Assembly: GCA_963700885.1 (NCBI GenBank)
Contig: CAVOZJ010000016.1
Span: 248,001 to 312,000, forward strand
Direction of reading: 5' to 3'
DNA: 64,000 nucleotides
Source of the DNA: Anderseniella sp963700885
GTDB lineage: Bacteria > Pseudomonadota > Alphaproteobacteria > Rhizobiales > Aestuariivirgaceae
Of the stretch, positions 8,110-15,856 are shown in pieces. A program made the position numbers and the translations under genes. The stretch's first letter is position 1. Every line of letters starts with the position of its first letter. The notes beneath the pieces were generated by a model. It was not told the DNA's origin and made no database searches. It worked only from the letters and a program-made list of their open reading frames with translations.

Positions 8110-8538
8110 ATGACCAATCCACAATGGTTCGTGCTGGCAGCATGTGCGCAAGCACTGTTGACGGTAATTGTGCTGACAGTGTTGGGCCACAGGCGGCGCA
8201 TAGCGTTCAGGGCAGGACAACATGGCAAAGACGCGATGCTGAATGATCGATCATGGCCTGTTGATGTGCTGAAGGCCAGCAACAACTACAAGAATCAGTT
8301 TGAAATTCCGCTTCTGTTCTTCGCAGCAGTAGCCACTGCGCTTTCAATACATGCTGTAACTGCGGTACTTGTCTGGCTGGCATGGGGGTTTGTCGCAGCT
8401 CGCGTTGTTCATTGTATTTGCCATTGCGGATCCAACAGGTTGCCTGTCCGGTTTGCCAGCTTTTTCACCAGCGTCATTGCAGTCTCTATTATGTGGATCA
8501 TGTTGGCGTCACATGCTTTTTCAACAGGAACCAGCTGA
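8110..8538 (+). CDS. MAPEG family membrane protein
   Basis: A 142-residue integral membrane protein with about four hydrophobic helices (residues about 7-26, 66-88, 88-105 and 115-135). The loop DVLKASNNYKNQFEIPLLFF is the characteristic MAPEG signature: an NYxNQFExP-type motif between helices 1 and 2. MAPEG proteins include glutathione-dependent membrane transferases and eicosanoid enzymes. Bacterial members of this short type have no proven substrate. It is placed between guaB and rsmB, as in many rhizobial genomes, and its TGA overlaps the rsmB ATG by one base, so translation is probably coupled. Confident in family, not in substrate. Confidence 0.88.
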   Translation: MTNPQWFVLAACAQALLTVIVLTVLGHRRRIAFRAGQHGKDAMLNDRSWPVDVLKASNNYKNQFEIPLLFFAAVATALSIHAVTAVLVWLAWGFVAARVVHCICHCGSNRLPVRFASFFTSVIAVSIMWIMLASHAFSTGTS

Positions 8539-9830
8539 TGCATCTTTCCGGCAGGCTTGCCGCAGCAATCGAGGTCATCACCGAGGTGACAGACCGCCAT
8601 CGTCCGGTGAATGGCGCGCTATCGGACTGGGGAAAGGCCCATCGGTTTGCCGGTTCCAGTGACCGCGCGGCCATCGGCAATATTGTGTACGACGTCATGC
8701 GGCAGCGGGCTCTGCTGGCATCTGTAATGGGCTCGGAAACGCCGCGCGCACTGGTGCTCGGCTGCGCCAATCGCCTGATGAACATTTCTGTGGAGGAATT
8801 GTCTGACCTGGTTTCGTCAAGGCACGGACCTGGCGGGCTGACGGACGAGGAAAAGACCAGTCTGTCGGCAGACCGTGTCCAGGATGCCGGCCTGCATGTT
8901 CAGGCCAATGTTCCCGAATGGCTGATGCCGTCGTTCGTGGCTGCATTCGGTGCCGGTTCTGTTCGCCACGGCCAGGCGCTGGCCGTTCGCGCGCCGGTGG
9001 ATATTCGCGCCAACCTGCTCAAGACAACCAGGGAAAAACTGCTCGGTCAGCTTTCAAAATTCGCTGCCGTGGAAGCACCGTATGCACCGGACGCCATCCG
9101 TATCGAAGTTCCCGAAGGTCTGAAGCGGACGCCCAACCTTGAAGCGGAGCCATCATTCCAGCGTGGTGCCTTCGAGATTCAGGATGCCGCATCGCAGGTC
9201 GCTGCGCGCATGTGTTGTGTGGAGGCAGGCCAGCAGGTTGCAGATATCTGTGCAGGTGCGGGTGGCAAGACGCTGGCCTTGGCATCAGCCATGGGCAACA
9301 GGGGCCAGATACATGCCTGGGATGCCGACAGGAACCGCTTGAAGCCGATTATCGCACGGCTCAGCCGGGCAGGGGTTCACAATGTCCAGGTCATTCCCGC
9401 CGACGAACCGGAAAAGCTGGATGAACTGGCTGGCCGCATGGATCGTGTGCTGGTTGACGCACCATGCTCCGGCTCCGGTGCATGGCGCCGTAAACCTGAT
9501 GCCAAGTGGCGGTTGACGCCTGAAAGCCTGGTCAACCGTGGTAATGATCAACGCGCCGTTCTGGCGCGGGCTGCCCTCCTGGTCAAACCCGGTGGCCGGC
9601 TGATTTATGTCACGTGTTCCCTGTTGCCGGAGGAAAACACTGACCAGGTAGAGGCGTTTCTTGCGTCCAGTCCGGACTTCTCAATTCTGCCCTATGCCGA
9701 CGTGTGGGAGCAGTGTCTTCCAGGTGATCCTCCCGCTTCCTCCGACGGCAGTACCGGCACACTGCTGCTGACGCCGGCAGACCACAATGTTGACGGCTTC
9801 TTCATCGCCGTGATGCAGCGTCAGGACTAA
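8538..9830 (+). CDS. rsmB: 16S rRNA m5C967 methyltransferase (RsmB/NOL1/NOP2/Sun family)
   Basis: A 430-residue SAM-dependent RNA cytosine-C5 methyltransferase. The N-terminal NusB-like region covers roughly residues 1-130 and the Rossmann domain follows. Motif I is CAGAGGKT (238-245). Motif IV is DAPCSGSG with Cys310, and motif VI is VTCSLLPEEN with the nucleophile Cys360, so both catalytic cysteines are present. I place the start at ATG 8538, overlapping the MAPEG stop (TGATG). The frame is open further upstream, but that part lies inside the MAPEG gene. The stop TAA is embedded in the left arm of the intergenic repeat. Exact target C967 is assigned by family only. Confidence 0.92.
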   Translation: MHLSGRLAAAIEVITEVTDRHRPVNGALSDWGKAHRFAGSSDRAAIGNIVYDVMRQRALLASVMGSETPRALVLGCANRLMNISVEELSDLVSSRHGPGGLTDEEKTSLSADRVQDAGLHVQANVPEWLMPSFVAAFGAGSVRHGQALAVRAPVDIRANLLKTTREKLLGQLSKFAAVEAPYAPDAIRIEVPEGLKRTPNLEAEPSFQRGAFEIQDAASQVAARMCCVEAGQQVADICAGAGGKTLALASAMGNRGQIHAWDADRNRLKPIIARLSRAGVHNVQVIPADEPEKLDELAGRMDRVLVDAPCSGSGAWRRKPDAKWRLTPESLVNRGNDQRAVLARAALLVKPGGRLIYVTCSLLPEENTDQVEAFLASSPDFSILPYADVWEQCLPGDPPASSDGSTGTLLLTPADHNVDGFFIAVMQRQD

Positions 9831-9941
9831 AGCGCTTTCCGAAAAGTGTGAAACGGTTTTTGGATCAAAAAGCGCGTCAAAGCAAAAACTAAAGCGAAGA
9901 ACATGGTTCACATCAAACGCAAACCGCTTTAGCGTCCTGAC
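9820..9941. repeat. Rhizobiales-type intergenic palindromic repeat
   Basis: A 106-bp unit (9827-9932) begins CTAAAGCG and ends CGCTTTAG. Flanks GTCAGGAC (9820-9827) and GTCCTGAC (9934-9941) extend the inverted symmetry. The inner sequence includes AAAGCGCTTTCCGAAAAGTG and a second ACTAAAGCG near 9887. This resembles a family of repeats scattered between genes in many Rhizobiales genomes. It sits exactly between the convergent rsmB and the small ORF at 9943 and supplies the rsmB stop codon. It may serve as a bidirectional terminator. Confidence 0.7.
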
Positions 9942-9942
9942 C

Positions 9943-10125
9943 CTAGCTCACGTGCGCGCCGCGCATCTGTTTGATGGCCTTGCGAACCTGCATCCAGGCC
10001 TCAGCATGTAATTGCTCACCGGAACTGCGCAGGGCATTGGCCTTCTGGGCAGCATGGGCCTCCGCCTTGTCACCATAGGCATCCACCAGGGCGCGGGCAT
10101 GTTCGGCAATTTGTACAGCGTTCAT
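9943..10125 (-). CDS. Small conserved-type hypothetical protein (60 aa)
   Basis: A 60-residue, helical, Ala-rich protein (MNAVQIAEHARALVDAYGDK at the start). It looks like a two-helix soluble protein with a basic C-terminal helix (RKAIKQMRG). ATG 10125 is chosen because AGGAG lies 9 bases upstream on the minus strand; an upstream in-frame start at 10182 has no such site. It is convergent with rsmB across the palindromic repeat and divergent from guaA. Similar small Ala-rich proteins occur beside guaA in rhizobial genomes as far as I recall, but I know no function. Confidence 0.65.
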   Translation of the reverse strand: MNAVQIAEHARALVDAYGDKAEAHAAQKANALRSSGEQLHAEAWMQVRKAIKQMRGAHVS

Positions 10126-10271
10126 AATTTGCGTCTCCTTTCGGTTGGGTAAATCTCCTCCAGCCTCGTGAACCTCGATCATACCATAAAACCCGGTAGA
10201 ATTGTGAACAGGAAACTATGGGCCTGCCTGTTTGTCTTGCGGAGTCGACTGCTTTTCTGTATCCGCTCGCT

Positions 10272-11822
10272 ATGACAGACCGCCTCCTCATTATCGACTT
10301 CGGTTCGCAGGTTACCCAGCTCATCGCGCGGCGTTTGCGGGAACTGAATGTGTACTGCGAAATTCATCCGTACCAGAATGTCACGGATACCTTCCTGCAG
10401 GAGTTTTCGCCCAAAGCCGTGATCTTCTCCGGCGGACCCGCGTCAGTGTTTGATGACGGTGCGCCAATGCCGCCTGCATCGGTGTTTGACCTGGGCATAC
10501 CCATTCTTGGCATTTGCTACGGTCAGCAGGTGATGATGCACTGCCTTGGCGGCCTGGTAGAGCGCGGCGCCGGAACCGCGGAGTTTGGCCGCGCCTATGT
10601 CACGCCCGGTAATGAAAAACTTGCGCTGCTGGATGGCTGGTTTGAAGCAGGCGAGGAACAGGTCTGGATGAGCCATGGTGATCATGTATCGAAACTTGCG
10701 CCGGGGTTCGAAGTCTATGGCACGTCGCCAAATGCGCCATTTGCCATTACCGCTGACTTGTCGCGCAATTTCTTCGCCGTGCAGTTTCATCCCGAAGTTC
10801 ACCACACACCGCGCGGAGTGAAACTGTATGAAAATTTCGTCGCGCTTGCCGGTTTCACAGGTGACTGGACAATGGGCGCCTACAAGGATCAGGCCATTGC
10901 AGCCATTCGCGGGCAGGTCGGCAGCGGGCGTGTCCTTTGCGGTTTGTCCGGTGGTGTTGACTCGTCAGTTGCGGCTGTGCTGATCCATCAGGCCGTCGGA
11001 GATCAGTTGACCTGCATTCTGGTAGACCATGGCCTGATGCGCAAGGATGAAGCGCGGCAGGTCGTCACGATGTTTCGCGAAAATTACAATATCCCGCTGG
11101 TTCTGGTGGACGCTGCAGACCTGTTCCTTGATGCCCTCGAGGGCGAGCCGGATCCGGAGAGGAAACGCAAGACAATCGGCAGGTTGTTCATTGAGGTGTT
11201 CGAGCGCGAGGCTGGCAAAGCCGGCGGTGCGGATTTCCTTGCACAGGGAACGCTCTATCCCGACGTGATTGAAAGTGTATCGTTTTCCGGCGGCCCGTCC
11301 GCCACCATCAAGTCCCACCACAATGTTGGCGGTCTGCCGGAACGCATGAACATGCAGCTTGTCGAACCGCTGCGCGAACTGTTCAAGGACGAGGTGAGGG
11401 CGCTTGGCCGCGAACTCGGCCTGCCTGAAAGTTTCATTGGACGCCATCCCTTTCCTGGTCCCGGGCTTGCAATTCGCTGTCCGGGGGGCGTTACCCGCGA
11501 CAAGGTCAGAATTCTTCAGGAAGCTGATGCCGTCTACCTGGATGAAATACGCAAGGCCGGTCTTTACGACGACATCTGGCAGGCATTTGCCGTGTTGCTG
11601 CCGGTGCAGAGCGTTGGTGTCATGGGCGATGGCCGCACCTACGAGTTTGTATGCGCGCTGCGCGCGGTCACCTCCGTCGATGGCATGACGGCGGATTTCT
11701 TTCCCTATGACATGGAATTCCTGGGTCGGGTTGCAACCCGCATCATCAATGAGGTTCGTGGCATCAACCGCATTGTCTACGATGTGACGTCAAAACCGCC
11801 CGGTACGATTGAGTGGGAGTAA
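10272..11822 (+). CDS. guaA: GMP synthase (glutamine-hydrolysing)
   Basis: Converts XMP to GMP using glutamine and ATP. The 516-residue protein has the N-terminal class I glutamine amidotransferase (LLIIDFGSQVTQLIARR at the start, nucleophile elbow LGICYGQQ, later FHPEVHHT). The ATP-pyrophosphatase domain has the P loop LSGGVDSSV. The C-terminal dimerisation domain ends RIVYDVTSKPPGTIEWE, the canonical end. Length matches the family. ATG 10272 is chosen since MTDRLLIIDFGSQ is the usual beginning; the 18 codons upstream have no homologous look. No strong ribosome site is seen before it. Confidence 0.97.
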   Translation: MTDRLLIIDFGSQVTQLIARRLRELNVYCEIHPYQNVTDTFLQEFSPKAVIFSGGPASVFDDGAPMPPASVFDLGIPILGICYGQQVMMHCLGGLVERGAGTAEFGRAYVTPGNEKLALLDGWFEAGEEQVWMSHGDHVSKLAPGFEVYGTSPNAPFAITADLSRNFFAVQFHPEVHHTPRGVKLYENFVALAGFTGDWTMGAYKDQAIAAIRGQVGSGRVLCGLSGGVDSSVAAVLIHQAVGDQLTCILVDHGLMRKDEARQVVTMFRENYNIPLVLVDAADLFLDALEGEPDPERKRKTIGRLFIEVFEREAGKAGGADFLAQGTLYPDVIESVSFSGGPSATIKSHHNVGGLPERMNMQLVEPLRELFKDEVRALGRELGLPESFIGRHPFPGPGLAIRCPGGVTRDKVRILQEADAVYLDEIRKAGLYDDIWQAFAVLLPVQSVGVMGDGRTYEFVCALRAVTSVDGMTADFFPYDMEFLGRVATRIINEVRGINRIVYDVTSKPPGTIEWE

Positions 11823-11837
11823 GTTACCCCTAAGGTA

Positions 11838-12491
11838 TCAGTCCTTGCCGTCTCCGACAGGATCAACCGGCACGCCCGGCTCCGGGGGAGAAAATTCAGG
11901 CTGTTTGTCTTCTGGCGATGGCAGGCTCGATTTGCCGCTGGCAAGTTCCGCCTGTGCACACTCTGCCCATTCCAGCGCATTGGTCAGGCCGGCCAGTGAG
12001 AACCGCACGTTGCGTTTTTCTCCATCCTGCGATGCGTAACTCCAGTTTAAGTTGTCACCGGGTTTGGCCTCGGCCAGTATCCTCTCGCTAATGCCGGCGT
12101 CTATTTGATACTCATTCACGGACATCGGCGCGGTGATGAAATTGCCGGGGATTTTCTGGACGGCGTTTTTGTCCACCGTCATGGAAAACCCGCCATGAAT
12201 GTTTGCAAGTTCCAGCACATCGACCAGCATCAGGTGCCATTTGGCACCAGTGTCTGCGCGTTGAAACGCCAGCGTGTGACTGAAGCCAAGCGGCGCGTCC
12301 CTGTCCAGCCTGTGGGTTACCACCCGGCAGCGCGAACCGGGCTTGCAAGTCGCGATGAAACTACGCGAATAAATCCGCATTTCCTCAAATTTCTGGTGAA
12401 TATCCTGATTGCACAATTGTTCGGCTTCAGCATTGCCGCCGGCAAACAGCACTCCTACAGCACAGAGCCAGACAGTATATCGCTTTTTCAT
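11838..12491 (-). CDS. Secreted four-cysteine protein with Pro/acidic tail (paralogue of the 12829-13371 product)
   Basis: A 217-residue protein with a signal peptide (KKRYTVWLCAVGVLFAGG, cleavage near AEA at about 24). The mature part has a cysteine just after cleavage (EQLC), then FIATCKPGSRC, and near the end WAECAQAE. The other secreted gene of this operon has the same pattern (AEIC, FIAECIPNGKC, WVDCAQ), so the two are diverged paralogues with two probable disulfides. Unlike its partner it carries a 35-residue proline- and acid-rich tail. I recognise no named family; there is a faint resemblance to IalB/DUF1176-type periplasmic proteins. Its ATG overlaps the stop of the zinc-finger gene by four bases (ATGA), so it is the last gene of a coupled operon, convergent with guaA. 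Confidence 0.75.
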   Translation of the reverse strand: MKKRYTVWLCAVGVLFAGGNAEAEQLCNQDIHQKFEEMRIYSRSFIATCKPGSRCRVVTHRLDRDAPLGFSHTLAFQRADTGAKWHLMLVDVLELANIHGGFSMTVDKNAVQKIPGNFITAPMSVNEYQIDAGISERILAEAKPGDNLNWSYASQDGEKRNVRFSLAGLTNALEWAECAQAELASGKSSLPSPEDKQPEFSPPEPGVPVDPVGDGKD

Positions 12492-12832
12492 TTTTTACCG
12501 CCACCAGCACATTCAACGCATACCGCGGCCGCCGGATCCACTTCCAGCCGTGCCGCCGCAATTTCTTCTCCACAGGTGACGCACCACCCGTATTCTCCAT
12601 CTTCAAGCCGCCGCAATGCCTGGTCGAGCCGTGCCGCTTCCGCCGTGCGGGCCCGTTCCTGGGCCTGCGCCATCGCCTGGCGTTGAATCGCGTCCATGCG
12701 CGACAGCCTGCCGACCGATTGCTGGTCAAGTTCCACGGCGTCACGATCACCTGCAGAACCGGACGACAATTGGCTGAGTTCATCCCGGCGGGCAATCAAA
12801 CGGGCGCGGGCTGCATCCAGGTCAGGTGTCAT
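12488..12832 (-). CDS. TraR/DksA-family zinc-finger protein
   Basis: A 114-residue protein: a helical N-terminal part (about 1-75, charged and coiled-coil-like) followed by the DksA-type zinc finger. This has CVTCGEEI and, 17 residues on, CVEC, so all four zinc cysteines are present. The preceding LRRLEDGEYG is the family signature. DksA/TraR proteins act through the RNA polymerase secondary channel. This short form lacks the length of true DksA (about 150 aa), and its ability to reach the active site is unknown. ATG 12832 overlaps the upstream gene's TGA (ATGA) and its own TGA overlaps the next ATG, so it is translationally coupled between two genes for exported proteins, an odd setting for a transcription factor. 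Confidence 0.85.
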   Translation of the reverse strand: MTPDLDAARARLIARRDELSQLSSGSAGDRDAVELDQQSVGRLSRMDAIQRQAMAQAQERARTAEAARLDQALRRLEDGEYGWCVTCGEEIAAARLEVDPAAAVCVECAGGGKK

Positions 12833-13371
12833 TTGCCTTGGGCGCAATCCACCCATTTGGTGGCTTCGCTCAGATCGCCAAGTGCGACATCCTGAATTAT
12901 TCTCTTGCCGCCAACCAGTTGAATGGTGGCGTTCATGGTTTTCGATTCCAGCATGGTCGAAACAACGATGTCTGAGACATCATCATCAATCCGCACGCTT
13001 TTCATGTCTTCTGCGGTGATCAGAAAATCGGGTCCAATCCGCGTTTCCTTCACGTTGTCAAACACAAGATCGAAACCGGCGCCGGAATCTATTGAAAACG
13101 TACTGGTGACCAGTGCAAGCCATGAACCTTCCACAGAAGCCCGTTCCAGGGCAATGTCGACATCGTCGGCGCTTGACAGTGTGATGGAGCATTTACCGTT
13201 CGGTATACACTCCGCAATAAAATTGCCGGCGTGTACCGTCAGGCCACCTTTGACATCTGCAACCTCCAGGCCGCAGATTTCTGCACCTGCAACAGGTGAA
13301 GTCAGCCCGGCAGCCAAAATTGCAGTTATCAGAATACTACGGCATCTGTTCACGTTTGATCTCCTGTACAT
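12829..13371 (-). CDS. Secreted four-cysteine protein, first gene of the coupled operon
   Basis: A 180-residue exported protein. The signal peptide spans about residues 1-29 (basic start, then SILITAILAAGLTSPVAGA). The mature part has cysteines at AEIC, FIAECIPNGKC and WVDCAQGK, matching its paralogue at 11838-12491. The fold is probably all-beta, since alternating hydrophobic strands dominate and few helices are evident. I know no function; periplasmic location is inferred from the signal peptide. Its stop overlaps the ATG of the zinc-finger gene. The upstream region (13372-13565) is shared with the divergent nnrU-like gene and should contain the operon promoter, though I see no clear -35/-10 pair. 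Confidence 0.75.
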   Translation of the reverse strand: MYRRSNVNRCRSILITAILAAGLTSPVAGAEICGLEVADVKGGLTVHAGNFIAECIPNGKCSITLSSADDVDIALERASVEGSWLALVTSTFSIDSGAGFDLVFDNVKETRIGPDFLITAEDMKSVRIDDDVSDIVVSTMLESKTMNATIQLVGGKRIIQDVALGDLSEATKWVDCAQGK

Positions 13372-13565
13372 CGAAGCTGAAAGTTGATGAGTTTGAGGTT
13401 GCAGCAGCAGGTCCCCTCCCGGGGGAGCAGGTATGGAACGCCTATTGATGGCATTTCCGGGCCGTCATGGTCAATCACTGTGGCAACAGTTAGAATAGGC
13501 GGGAGATTCTTTTCTGCCACAGCATATTCGCAGACCTGAAACAAACCTGAACGGACGAGGGAACA

Positions 13566-14132
13566 ATGACGAAGTTGATTTGGGGAATGGTACTGTTTTT
13601 CGGAGTTCACCTGATGTCGCTGACGCCGCTGCGCGCCGCAATCACGTCAAGGCTGAGTGAAAATGCCTACAAGGGCATCTTTTCCCTGATCTCGCTGGCA
13701 GGCCTCGGTCTTATGATCTGGGGTTTCATTCTTGCACGCGCCGGCCCGGATGCAGCCCGCATTGTCTATGATCCCGTCAGGGATGGCAGCCACGCCACCA
13801 TGGTGTTGGTGTTCCTCGGTATCATCCTGCTGGCAGCGTCGCATACCAAAGGTCATATCCGGCTGTTCGTAAAACACCCGATGTCACTTGGTGTCATCCT
13901 GTGGGCGGCAGGACACCTCCTGGTAAATGGCAACCTCTCGGAAGTGTTGCTGTTTGGCGGTTTCCTTGTTCTCGGTGTACTGGATATCATCGTCAACACG
14001 ATCAGGGGCAAGGTGCCGTCTTACGTGCCAGAATTCAAACACGACATAATCGCGGTTGTGGCTGGTGTTGTGATTTATGCTGTTATCATCAGCCTGCATC
14101 AGACATTGTTCAGTGTATCGCCGATTTACTGA
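13566..14132 (+). CDS. NnrU family membrane protein, copy 1
   Basis: A 188-residue inner-membrane protein with about five or six helices. Family features include the opening ILWG/IWGM...GVHLMSLTPLRA stretch, the HPMSLGVILWAAGHLLVNG segment and a C-terminal HDIIAVVAGVVIYAVI helix. NnrU was named for a gene linked to nitric oxide metabolism in Rhodobacter, and related carotenoid isomerase-like proteins share the fold. No denitrification genes are near here. GAGGGA lies about 3-8 bases before the ATG. The second copy starts 110 bases downstream in the same direction. Confidence 0.85.
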   Translation: MTKLIWGMVLFFGVHLMSLTPLRAAITSRLSENAYKGIFSLISLAGLGLMIWGFILARAGPDAARIVYDPVRDGSHATMVLVFLGIILLAASHTKGHIRLFVKHPMSLGVILWAAGHLLVNGNLSEVLLFGGFLVLGVLDIIVNTIRGKVPSYVPEFKHDIIAVVAGVVIYAVIISLHQTLFSVSPIY

Positions 14133-14241
14133 TGGATGGGACAATCTCCCGGAAGCCCTGTGTGACCACCCGTCCAATACTTCCGTTGGTATTATTGCTA
14201 TATCAGTCGGTGAATTGAACCTGATCAAACCGGATTGATTG

Positions 14242-14823
14242 ATGTCCATTTTGCTGCTTTTTGCTGTTGTGCTGTTTGCGGTGATTCACCTCATACCTGC
14301 GTTCCCGCCGCTCAAGGCCCGTCTGCAGGACAAGCTGGGCAAAAACTACGGCATGGTGTTCGCGCTCGCGTCGGTCGTGACACTGGCGCTGATGGTAATC
14401 GGCTGGCAGATGGCGGATCGGGCTTCAGTCTACGATCCGCCCGGCTGGGGATTTCGTGCCAATCTCGCCTTGAGCTTCCTGGCATTCCTGCTGCTCGGCG
14501 TGTTTCTGTTTCGCGGATACGCCAGGCAGTTTTTGCGTTTGCCGCTGGCCATGGGCGTAGTGCTTTGGGCGACAGGACACTTGCTGGCCAATGGTGATGA
14601 GGCAAGCGTCATCCTGTTTGGCGGACTTTTTGTCTATGGTGCGGTTCATCTCGCGGCTGGCTTTGCGCAGGGTTTCCGGCCGTCACCGGAAGTTCGCCAG
14701 GGCCACGATGTGATTGCATTGTTCGCAGGCGTTGCACTGTATGGTGTCATGATCCAGATGCATCAGCACGTTACAGGTGTGGCGCTGTTTTCTGTGGAGG
14801 ACATGGCCATCTTTGCCAAGTGA
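14242..14823 (+). CDS. NnrU family membrane protein, copy 2
   Basis: A 193-residue membrane protein with the same plan as copy 1: an N-terminal helix ending VIHLIPAFPPLKARL, then LRLPLAMGVVLWATGHLLANG, and a final HDVIALFAGVALYGVMIQMHQ. The HP/LP-MxxGVxLWAxGHLLxNG block is shared almost residue for residue with copy 1, while the rest has diverged. This is therefore an old tandem duplication. ATG 14242 directly follows an in-frame TTG. Function is unknown beyond the family label. panB follows after about 200 bases with no recognised feature. Confidence 0.85.
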   Translation: MSILLLFAVVLFAVIHLIPAFPPLKARLQDKLGKNYGMVFALASVVTLALMVIGWQMADRASVYDPPGWGFRANLALSFLAFLLLGVFLFRGYARQFLRLPLAMGVVLWATGHLLANGDEASVILFGGLFVYGAVHLAAGFAQGFRPSPEVRQGHDVIALFAGVALYGVMIQMHQHVTGVALFSVEDMAIFAK

Positions 14824-15030
14824 ATTTTGCACTGCCGGTTACCTCGCCGGCTAACTCGAATAGTCGGTCAAAAGCCTCAAAAGCTGGTTTCTTTGGTACT
14901 GCCGGGCGAGTGTGGAAGGGCGGCCGGATAAATTTGCACGATCCGGTCGAGGTTCTGGTCTCACCGCCACAACGGGTGATAAGGTTGGCCTGAACAAGAT
15001 TGAACTGCGCAAAGAGGATGCTGATCAACG

Positions 15031-15849
15031 ATGTCCGTCCAGAAACCGGTCCGCCGTCTGACTGCCCCGGACATTGCGGTGCGCAAAAATGCCGAGCCAA
15101 TCGTTTCGCTGACTGCCTACCACGCGCATACTGCGGCCATCGCCGACAAGTATTGTGATTTCCTGCTGGTCGGCGATTCGCTAGGCATGGTGATGCACGG
15201 CTTTGATTCAACCGTGCCTGTGCCGCTCGACCTCATGATCGTGCACGGCAAAGCCGTCGTGCGGGGGTCAAGTCGGGCCCTTGTCGTGGTTGACATGCCG
15301 TTTGGCAGTTATGAGGAAAGTCCGCCAGCAGCCTTCAGAAACGCTGCCCATATCATGAAGGAAACCGGCTGCGGAGCCGTGAAACTCGAAGGTGGCAGTC
15401 ATATGGCGGAGACCATCAGTTACCTGGTAGACCGCGGTATTCCGGTGATGGCCCACATTGGGCTTACCCCGCAATCCATCAACATGATCGGCGGATTCAA
15501 GACGCAGGGCCGCCAGCGCGGTCAGTGGGCTGCAATAGAGGCTGACGCCAAGGCTGTCGCAGACGCAGGTGCGTTCAGTGTTGTACTGGAAGCAATGGCG
15601 GAACCACTGGCGGCCCGGATTACCAGGTCAGTTCCGATCCCGACGATCGGCATCGGAGCGTCGGTTGCCTGCGATGGTCAAATCCTTGTCATGGAAGACA
15701 TGCTGGGCCTGAGCCCCCGTGTACCGAAATTCGTAAAGGAATTTGGCAAGGTTGGCCGCGCCATTGAACGAGCTATCAAGCTTTATGCTGATGAAGTGCG
15801 CACCCGCACCTTCCCGGCGCCCGAAAACACCTACGATGTGAAGGATTGA
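15031..15849 (+). CDS. panB: 3-methyl-2-oxobutanoate hydroxymethyltransferase
   Basis: Makes ketopantoate from alpha-ketoisovalerate and methylene-THF in pantothenate (CoA) synthesis. The 272-residue length is typical. Recognisable blocks are VSLTAYHAHTA, FLLVGDSLGMVMHG with the Mg-binding Asp and Ser, VVVDMPFGSYEESP, AVKLEGG, PVMAHIGLTPQ and the C-terminal GIGASVACDGQILVMEDMLG. Rhizobia usually have panC next to panB; here the following gene is a multicopper oxidase 7 bases downstream, so panC must be elsewhere. Confidence 0.96.
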   Translation: MSVQKPVRRLTAPDIAVRKNAEPIVSLTAYHAHTAAIADKYCDFLLVGDSLGMVMHGFDSTVPVPLDLMIVHGKAVVRGSSRALVVVDMPFGSYEESPPAAFRNAAHIMKETGCGAVKLEGGSHMAETISYLVDRGIPVMAHIGLTPQSINMIGGFKTQGRQRGQWAAIEADAKAVADAGAFSVVLEAMAEPLAARITRSVPIPTIGIGASVACDGQILVMEDMLGLSPRVPKFVKEFGKVGRAIERAIKLYADEVRTRTFPAPENTYDVKD

Positions 15850-15856
15850 AAACCCC

